This document shows, one piece after another, positions 31,411 through 36,556 of a stretch of 36,556 nucleotides of DNA (the stretch's first letter is position 1; each line of letters begins with the position of its first letter). A program made the translations under genes and the position numbers. The stretch is from an uncultured Verrucomicrobia subdivision 3 bacterium. GTDB taxonomy: Bacteria; Verrucomicrobiota; Verrucomicrobiia; Limisphaerales; UBA8199. The stretch is from the NCBI GenBank assembly GCA_903913865.1, contig CAIWMU010000257.1, positions 1 through 36,556 of the forward strand. Direction: 5' to 3'. The notes beneath the pieces were generated by a model. The model saw nothing but the letters and a program-made list of their open reading frames with translations. It was not told where the DNA came from and made no database searches.

Positions 31411-31509
31411 CGGATATGAAACCGGGCCTACAGCCCTTCATTCATCTTGGTGCCCAATTCCTATGGCGGTGCCACAGGCTGGGATGGGGCCGGGCCGTTG
31501 GCCCTCGGA
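31411..31509 (+). repeat. Direct repeat, copy 1 (288-bp offset)
   Basis: Bases 31411-31509 (cggatatgaaaccgggccta ... ggccgttggccctcgga) recur at 31699-31797 with a handful of substitutions. The text cgggcctacagcccttca resembles a widespread intergenic repeat of PVC bacteria. The 190 bp between the copies hold other short inverted motifs, such as the agcctggggtacagcccca type. Confidence 0.8.
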
Positions 31510-31698
31510 CCAGCCGGGGATGTAGCCTCTATGCCAAATCGGGTGGTTCGACCTTTGGACAAACCGGGCGGTTGGACATCCCCGGAGCGAGCGCCAACGG
31601 CGCGGCCTGATACCAGCCTGGGGTACAGCCCCAGGAAACGGGACATTGAAACGATTCAAGGGCTGAAGGCCCGATCCATCCGTTCAGGTCACGAATCC

Positions 31699-31797
31699 CG
31701 GATATGAAACCGGGCCTACAGCCCTCCATTCATCTTGGTGCCCGATTCCTATGGCGGTGCCATAGGCTGAGATGGGGCCGGGCCGTTGGCCCTCGGA
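31699..31797 (+). repeat. Direct repeat, copy 2 (288-bp offset)
   Basis: This copy partners 31411-31509 at a constant 288-bp offset. Differences include cttca/ctcca, ccaattc/ccgattc and cacaggctggg/cataggctgag. Confidence 0.8.
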
Positions 31798-31831
31798 CAA
31801 AGTTGCCCTTGAGCCGGGTCGTTAACTACTC

Positions 31832-32101
31832 ATGCATTGCGCCACCAGAGCTCTCATCACCCTCTCAACCGGGTTCCTCCTGCTGGTTCTCCAGATGAAA
31901 GCCTGCCCGGAGAGCTTCGAGCCGGTGGTCTATTGGTCGCTCCCGTTGTTCCACACGTTCTTTCATCCACTGCTGTCCGGACCGAGTCCCCTCGCGTGCT
32001 TTTGCTCCGTCCTCCTGAACGCAGGTCTCGCCTCAGTGGTTGTTTTTTGGTTTCTCCCCCGACCGGCAACTACGCGGATAGACCCAAAATCGAAAGGATG
32101 A
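31832..32101 (+). CDS. Small hypothetical membrane protein
   Basis: This 89-aa frame has two hydrophobic stretches, at about 7-22 (ALITLSTGFLLLVLQM) and 53-75 (LACFCSVLLNAGLASVVVFW), which would suit a two-helix membrane protein. No family is recognised, no Shine-Dalgarno precedes the ATG, and it sits in rearranged repeat-rich DNA. It could be chance or the remnant of a lost gene. Confidence 0.35.
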   Translation: MHCATRALITLSTGFLLLVLQMKACPESFEPVVYWSLPLFHTFFHPLLSGPSPLACFCSVLLNAGLASVVVFWFLPRPATTRIDPKSKG

Positions 32102-32235
32102 CCACCGCCCTAAATTTCACACTGCGAACGCAAGGTGTCAGCGTTTCCGGTCACCACGGGCCCGCCCCCATACAAGCCCTGGCAAGCCGTCGATATCCGA
32201 ACCGGGCTCAAGCGCCATATCCACAGCCGGGAATG

Positions 32236-32296
32236 ATCCGCAGATTTCACAGATTTTCGCAGAGTTGAGACGGACCCCTTTCCGGAATCTGCGGAT
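32236..32296. repeat. 11-bp inverted repeat, dispersed-repeat-like
   Basis: Atccgcagatt at 32236-32246 pairs exactly with aatctgcggat at 32286-32296. The intervening cacagattttcgcaga resembles the gcagatt-type repeats common between genes in many bacteria. The rest of 32102-32443 holds no recognisable gene. Confidence 0.6.
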
Positions 32297-32443
32297 TCTC
32301 TCCATGACGATCATCCACCAACAGCCACCATTGCAAAGGCGGCAGGTGCCCGTAAAATGGGCGGCGTCGGGTGGGTCGGGGCGGTTCGGCAGCACTATGG
32401 ATTGTGCCAGCCCCCTGCATCCGGCTCGAGGCAGCAGCGGCGA

Positions 32444-32959
32444 ATGAACCTCTTAAATACATTCAAGACGTGGTTTTCCGGAAAGACGGAGGCTGAGCAC
32501 CTGCGCCGTGGCAGGCTGGGGGAGCGCGCCGCGCAGAAGTTTCTGCAAAAGGGGGGAATGAAGTTTCTCACCGCCAATTATCGCTCACCACGGGGCGAGA
32601 TTGACCTGATCTTCCGGACGCGGGAACGTTCCGATCCGGTGGAAAAGCCGGGCGGGTTGGGCCAACGGTTGATGGCCGCGGTCCATTTTCTGTTTCACGG
32701 CCATGGAACCGGCTGTCTGGTATTCGTCGAGGTGAAGACCCGGTCCTCCGAGCAGTGGGCACGTCCGGCTGCGGCGGTTGATGCGGCCCAGCGGCTGCAC
32801 ATCACCAAGGCGGCATTGGATTACCTGCGTCTCCTGCGCCAGCCCCGGGTGGCGGTGCGGTTCGACATCGTGGAGGTGCTGCTCGAGGAGGGCCGCGTGC
32901 GGGAGGTGAGGCACCTTCCCAATGCCTTCCCCATGCAAGGCGGCCACCGTTATTACTGA
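32444..32959 (+). CDS. yraN: YraN/UPF0102 family nuclease-like protein with insertion
   Basis: This 171-aa protein belongs to the YraN family, which has a restriction-endonuclease-like fold. The motifs RGEIDLIF (Glu and Asp) and VFVEVKTRSS (ExK) give the putative metal site, and the N-terminal RRGRLGERAAQKFL helix is standard. About 30 residues (RERSDPVEKPGGLGQRLMAA onward) are inserted between those two motifs, where relatives have a short turn of about 5-7 residues. Family members are typically about 120 aa. Met 32444 is chosen; the in-frame ATG at 32357 lacks family similarity. Its 3' end is duplicated in decayed form at 31238-31400. It converges with dusB over 22 bp. Confidence 0.88.
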   Translation: MNLLNTFKTWFSGKTEAEHLRRGRLGERAAQKFLQKGGMKFLTANYRSPRGEIDLIFRTRERSDPVEKPGGLGQRLMAAVHFLFHGHGTGCLVFVEVKTRSSEQWARPAAAVDAAQRLHITKAALDYLRLLRQPRVAVRFDIVEVLLEEGRVREVRHLPNAFPMQGGHRYY

Positions 32960-32981
32960 GAGGGGGGAAACGGAATCCGGA

Positions 32982-34013
32982 TCACAGGTGGGATCCGGCC
33001 ATGACATCCCGCTCCTTCAAACCCAGCGGGAACGGTTCCAGGGGCATTGGCTGGTCGTGGGACAAAAACTCCCGGCACAGCGCGAACAATTCCGCCTCCG
33101 TAACCAACCTCCTCATGCGGTTCAGAAATTCACCCTCCGGATCGACGCCCACACCGAGGTAGTTGAGGTGCTTCTTCACCCGCTGGACGTGGCTGCCGCA
33201 GCTCAGGCCGGGAGAGGCCAGCGCCTCATACAACCTGTGGACATAATCCAACACTTCAAACCCGGTGGGCACCCGGATGCTGCCGGTGGTGCGAAGATCG
33301 TGCACCTGCTGAAAAATCCAGGGGTTGCGGATCGCCCCGCGCCCTATCATCAGCCCGGCGGCTCCCGTGGACTTCAATACTTCGAGCCCTCTCTTCGCGG
33401 AATGGACGTTTCCGTTGGCCAGGACCGGGCACTTCACCGCCTGCACCGCCTCGGCGATGCGCTCGTAGTGGACCTCGCTATGATACATCTCCCTCACCGT
33501 CCTCCCATGCACCGTGAGCAGGTCCAGGTTGTGCGCCGCAAAAATGCGGAGCAGCTCCGGATAGGTGGCATCCGAATCGAATCCGATGCGGGTCTTGACG
33601 CTGAAAGGCACCCGCACCACCTCCCGCAACGCCCCAAGAATCGCATCCACCGCCTTGAGATCCCGCAACAGCCCCCCTCCGGCACATTTGCGATAGACCA
33701 CCGGTGCCGGGCAGCCCAGGTTCAGATCGATCCCGGCCACCGGATGATTCTGCAGCTCCCGCACGGTGCGGATGAGGGAGGGGATGTCGTTCCCGATCAT
33801 CTGCGCCACAACCGGCCCGGCTGCCGCGTGTTCAATGACCGACTTCAGGATGTGCCGGTCCAGCCGGGAGGTTGCATAGACCCTGAAATATTCCGTGAAA
33901 TGGAGATGCGGGGCGCCATACGGGGCCAGGAGTCGCCAGAAGGCAAGATCCGTCACATCCTGCATGGGCGCCAGGGCCAGGATCGGCTCGGCGCCAGCAA
34001 GGAGCATTCTCAT
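32982..34013 (-). CDS. dusB: tRNA-dihydrouridine synthase, DusB-like
   Basis: This 343-aa FMN enzyme reduces uridine to dihydrouridine in tRNA. APMQDVTD near the start binds FMN, NLGCPAPVVYRK holds the proposed catalytic Cys, and VKTRIGFDSD, LTVHGRTVREMY and LANGNVHS are further Dus signatures. GLMIGRGAIRNPWIFQQ lies in the phosphate-binding region. Met 34013 is chosen because ggtgag precedes it by about seven bases; Met 34031 and Met 34112 are alternatives, the latter intruding on the neighbouring sigma-factor leader. It is divergent from the sigma gene. Confidence 0.92.
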   Translation of the reverse strand: MRMLLAGAEPILALAPMQDVTDLAFWRLLAPYGAPHLHFTEYFRVYATSRLDRHILKSVIEHAAAGPVVAQMIGNDIPSLIRTVRELQNHPVAGIDLNLGCPAPVVYRKCAGGGLLRDLKAVDAILGALREVVRVPFSVKTRIGFDSDATYPELLRIFAAHNLDLLTVHGRTVREMYHSEVHYERIAEAVQAVKCPVLANGNVHSAKRGLEVLKSTGAAGLMIGRGAIRNPWIFQQVHDLRTTGSIRVPTGFEVLDYVHRLYEALASPGLSCGSHVQRVKKHLNYLGVGVDPEGEFLNRMRRLVTEAELFALCREFLSHDQPMPLEPFPLGLKERDVMAGSHL

Positions 34014-34106
34014 TCGGGTCTCACCAGTCATCGCCACAAGGTTCGCCAAATCCGGCCTGCACACAAGCCGGTTGCTGAGGCCCCGGCCATGAACTGAAAA
34101 TATTTT

Positions 34107-34137
34107 TTGCAACCTTGTGCGTCATCTTGTGTTAGAA
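34107..34137 (+). promoter_or_regulatory. Possible promoter for the ECF sigma gene
   Basis: An AT-rich patch (aaaatattttttg) leads into TTGCAA at 34107-34112. Candidate -10 boxes are TGTTAG at 34130-34135 (17-bp spacing) or TTAGAA at 34132-34137 (19-bp spacing), shortly before the ATG. The match is weak. Autoregulation by the ECF sigma itself could use a different consensus. Confidence 0.3.
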
Positions 34138-34148
34138 CTGTGCTGACG

Positions 34149-34757
34149 ATGATGCCTGGCGAGACGGACCCGGATGCCGCCCTGATGATGAAAGTCAAAG
34201 AAGGGGACATGACCGCTTTTGCCGAATTGGCCGACAAATACAAGCAGCCGGTAATCAACCTCGCCTACAGGATGCTCCGGGACCTGGCGGAGGCGGAGGA
34301 TCTGGCACAGGCGGCGTTCCTGCAGGTTTACCGGTCGGCAGCCCGCTACGAGGTCTCATCGAAATTCTCAACCTGGCTCTTCACCATCGCACGAAACCTC
34401 TGCCTGAATGAGATCCGGCGCAGATCGCGGCATCCTGCGGACTCCATGGATGCCCCGGGCATTGATGGCGGGGATTCCCCTCAGGCCCAGTTTGAAGACC
34501 GCCGGACATCCTCCCCGCCCGACCTGCTGCTGGAAAGCGAACTGGAGCGGATGGTCGGCGAGGCCATTGCCGACCTGCCTGAGACCCAGAGATCCGCCCT
34601 CCTGCTCTGCCAGCAGGACGAACTCAGCTATGAGGAGATCAGCGCCATACTGGGCTGCTCCCTCTCGGCCACGAAGTCCACAATCCACCGGGCGCGGGAA
34701 ACGTTGAAGCAGCGGTTGAAACCCTATTTGAAAACAGGAGTTTGGGATGAGCAATAA
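34149..34757 (+). CDS. ECF-type RNA polymerase sigma factor
   Basis: This 202-aa sigma70-family protein has region 2 at about 12-90 (DMTAFAELADKYKQPVINLA, then DLAEAEDLAQAAFLQVYR and FSTWLFTIARNLCLNEIRRR), a linker rich in Asp/Pro/Ser, and region 4 at about 140-195 (LPETQRSALLLCQQDELSYE, EISAILGCSLSATKSTIHRA). It lacks regions 1 and 3, as ECF sigmas do. Start is at one of two adjacent ATGs (34149/34152) without a clear Shine-Dalgarno. It is followed 51 bp later by a single-pass membrane protein that is a probable anti-sigma factor. Stimulus and regulon are unknown. Confidence 0.95.
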   Translation: MMPGETDPDAALMMKVKEGDMTAFAELADKYKQPVINLAYRMLRDLAEAEDLAQAAFLQVYRSAARYEVSSKFSTWLFTIARNLCLNEIRRRSRHPADSMDAPGIDGGDSPQAQFEDRRTSSPPDLLLESELERMVGEAIADLPETQRSALLLCQQDELSYEEISAILGCSLSATKSTIHRARETLKQRLKPYLKTGVWDEQ

Positions 34758-34808
34758 ACGAGAGCAACTTTTGGTCACAGCCGGTTTTTTCAAGAGAGGA
34801 ACAGAGAT

Positions 34809-35318
34809 ATGAGCGATCCGGTCGAAACCCGTTGGCGGGAGTTGTGTTGGCGGCGCCAGTTGAGCGCCGGGGAGCTGCGCGATTTGCGTGCCTGGCTCCA
34901 GACCCGCCCCGGGCTCCGGGCGGAATTTGAATCGGAAATTGCTCTGCAAAAGGCACTTGGAACTTTATCGAATGTCCCGGTAGCGACAAACTTCACGGCC
35001 CGGCTGCTCGAGGCGGCCCGGCGTGAAGCCGGGCAAGCCGAACGTCTGGAGGCATCCAGACGCTTTGGTTGGTTGGGGAACATCCCGGCGTGGTTGCCGC
35101 GTTTAGGGTTTGGCGCGGTTATTGTGGTCGCCGGGTTGTTCTCCTATCAGCAGTTTGAGAGCGGGGAGCAGAAAAGGATGCTCGACAGTGTGGCTGCCGT
35201 CTCCGAGGTCTCCACCCTTCCAACTCCGGAAATTCTCCAGGATTTTGATGCCATCCGCGCCATGAGCCGATCCTCCGGACCGGATGAGGAATTGCTGGCC
35301 TTGAATCTGGCAAAGTGA
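34809..35318 (+). CDS. Putative anti-sigma factor, single-pass membrane protein without zinc motif
   Basis: This 169-aa protein has a cytoplasmic N-terminus (WRELCWRRQLSAGELRDLRA) with the helical layout of anti-sigma domains but no HxxxCxxC zinc motif. One membrane helix lies at about 100-118 (LGFGAVIVVAGLFSYQQF), and a short, mostly acidic outer part follows. It lies directly after the ECF sigma gene with a strong Shine-Dalgarno (gagagga), so it is probably the cognate anti-sigma or a signal-relay protein; this rests on position and topology only. Its stop overlaps the next start (GTGA). Confidence 0.75.
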   Translation: MSDPVETRWRELCWRRQLSAGELRDLRAWLQTRPGLRAEFESEIALQKALGTLSNVPVATNFTARLLEAARREAGQAERLEASRRFGWLGNIPAWLPRLGFGAVIVVAGLFSYQQFESGEQKRMLDSVAAVSEVSTLPTPEILQDFDAIRAMSRSSGPDEELLALNLAK

Positions 35319-36310
35319 ACCGTTCGATGACCCGCCACTTTCTCATGGTCTGCCTGGTCTGGCACTGCCTGACCGCACCTGCTCCCGGGCAGCCAGCGGC
35401 GGTTACCGGCTCCAGCCCCGGGCTGCCGGAGGCGGGAACCAACCTGTTGACCCTCCCCCCCACACCGCCCCTGATGCGTTCCCCTGTGGATGTCTTCCGG
35501 GAACTTCTTGCGTCCCGCGGTCAGGAGCGCACCCGGTTGCTGGAGGACAGGCCGGTCGAGACCCGCACGCGGATTCTCACAAAAATCCACGAATACGAGG
35601 CCCTCCAGCCGGACGAACGGGAACTCAGGCTCCAGGCCACGGAGTTGCGTTTTTATCTCCGCCCGATGATGAATCTGCCCCCGGGCGGTCGGAGTGAGGC
35701 ATTGAAGGTCATACCGGCGGAGAAACGGGCATTGGTGGAAAGTCGCCTCCAGGAATGGGACCAGCTCCCCGAACCGGCCCGGCGCGAGTTGCTGGACAAC
35801 GAGGCGGCCATCACCTACTTCACCGAGGTGCAATCCGCGAGCGAGGAGCAGAAGCGGCGGATGCTCGAAGGGATGTCCCCGGCCCGCCGTGAAAAGCTGG
35901 AAAGCGGCATGGCCAGCTGGGGGCAGATGGCTGAGACCCAGCGGAAATCCATTCTCAACCGCTTCAACCATTTCTTCGAACTGACCATTGGGGAGAAACA
36001 GCGGGCTTTGGCCACTCTCTCAGAACAGGAGAGGCATCAAATCGAGAAAACCCTGCTCACGTTTGGGAGCCTTCCCGCAGGCCAGCGGGCCGAGTGCATC
36101 CGGTCCTTCGACAAGTTCGCCAGCCTGAGCACCGGGGAACGGGAGCTCTTTCTGAAGAATGCCGAGAAGTGGAAGGTGCTCACCCCGGAACAGCGTCAGG
36201 CCTGGCGCACTCTGGTGGCCAAACTGAATCAGCACCCGCCGCTGCCCCCGGATGTCCCCCTGCCCCCCCTGCCGGGCGCGAAAAAGAAAGAGACCCCGAA
36301 GGCTCCCTGA
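35315..36310 (+). CDS. Secreted helical protein of DUF3106 type
   Basis: This 331-aa protein begins with a signal peptide (MTRHFLMVCLVWHCLTAPAP). The mature part is highly charged and helical, with repeated short patterns such as LSEQERHQIEKTLL, LPAGQRAECIRSF, LSTGERELFLKNA and LTPEQRQAWRTL. These resemble the LSPEERQ repeats of DUF3106 proteins. A Pro-rich tail ends the protein. DUF3106 genes commonly follow an ECF sigma / anti-sigma pair in Verrucomicrobiota, as here. GTG 35315 overlaps the preceding stop by four bases; ATG 35327 is an alternative start. A periplasmic sensing or CpxP/Spy-like chaperone role is only a guess. Confidence 0.8.
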   Translation: MNRSMTRHFLMVCLVWHCLTAPAPGQPAAVTGSSPGLPEAGTNLLTLPPTPPLMRSPVDVFRELLASRGQERTRLLEDRPVETRTRILTKIHEYEALQPDERELRLQATELRFYLRPMMNLPPGGRSEALKVIPAEKRALVESRLQEWDQLPEPARRELLDNEAAITYFTEVQSASEEQKRRMLEGMSPARREKLESGMASWGQMAETQRKSILNRFNHFFELTIGEKQRALATLSEQERHQIEKTLLTFGSLPAGQRAECIRSFDKFASLSTGERELFLKNAEKWKVLTPEQRQAWRTLVAKLNQHPPLPPDVPLPPLPGAKKKETPKAP

Positions 36311-36556
36311 CAGGACAACGCGGTTGGAGTAGGGGAGGGGGAACCGCGAATGGACGTGGATGGGATGGGCGTAGATGGGCGCGGACCAATTCCCCCATCC
36401 GGAAACGCCCAAGGTCGGGCTGATGTTCCCCCCTGACAGGCCGATAATCCCGATGAGGGTTTCATTTGCAAATTGTTTTAGGTCGGGCGATCGCCGTTTT
36501 CCCTCCGGGAATCCAAAGGTCGCATGTCGCCCCATCCCCCTCCGGGAATCCCAACG
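36311..36556. other. Terminal intergenic region with repeat fragments
   Basis: There is no gene here. A cgaatggacgtggatgg-type stretch (about 36348-36366) resembles short dispersed repeats. The last bases (cccatccccctccgggaatc at about 36531-36550) resemble 577-601, so another family A repeat may begin here and run past the window edge. Confidence 0.5.

Overview
The window looks like a high-GC chromosomal segment from a member of the Verrucomicrobiota or a close PVC relative. The grounds are a LamG/Ig-repeat secreted protein, a PQQ-like propeller protein with the WPQWRGP signature, a GreA with a very long N-terminal extension, an ECF sigma / zinc-less regulator / DUF3106-like trio, and many intergenic palindromic repeats. 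No rRNA, tRNA, CRISPR array, transposase or phage gene was seen. The phylum call is inferred from gene families only.

Region 1 (1-5966): one large secreted protein gene (1174-4842) with three LamG-like and three Ig-like domains, set between repeat-rich DNA. Two dispersed repeat families occur here: family A, built around an inverted ccccggggt core, and family B, an imperfect palindrome around gaagacgccaaggcgcgaag. Near-identical 103-bp family B copies lie on both sides of the gene (237-339 and 5764-5866, same orientation). Just downstream are three tandem 278-bp units that carry the last codons of the gene with them, then two 160-bp units. Upstream is an 8-bp microsatellite.

Region 2 (5967-17870): a tightly packed seven-gene plus-strand operon. 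It contains a membrane-anchored coiled-coil protein, a MoxR AAA+ ATPase, a DUF58 protein, a BatA-like VWA protein, an ABC-type solute-binding protein, an ABC permease fused in frame to an NHL-repeat lipoprotein-like domain, and a large VWA protein with a glutamine-amidotransferase-like middle. Most junctions are 4-nt ATGA/GTGA overlaps. The MoxR-VWA core is a known kind of cluster. The embedded ABC binding protein and permease without an ABC ATPase, and the permease-NHL fusion, are the most novel features of the window.

Region 3 (18181-27676): housekeeping and envelope genes. They are greA (minus), rsmB and rfaE2 (plus), an atypical polysaccharide deacetylase and a 754-aa membrane protein of unknown function with an EF-hand-like loop (both minus), an FkbM-type methyltransferase and a GT4 glycosyltransferase (plus), and a tiny DnaJ-like zinc-finger protein (minus).

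Region 4 (27993-34013): a secreted SGNH hydrolase (plus), then a minus-strand operon PQQ-like protein > Nudix hydrolase > tadA joined by ATGA overlaps. A 1.3-kb rearranged stretch follows, with a degenerate duplicate of the yraN 3' end, two 99-bp direct repeats 288 bp apart and a small orphan membrane ORF. Then come intact yraN (plus) and dusB (minus).

Region 5 (34149-36310): an ECF sigma factor, a single-pass membrane protein likely to be its regulator, and a secreted helical DUF3106-like protein, with tight coupling between the last two. The window ends in intergenic DNA with what may be the edge of another family A repeat.
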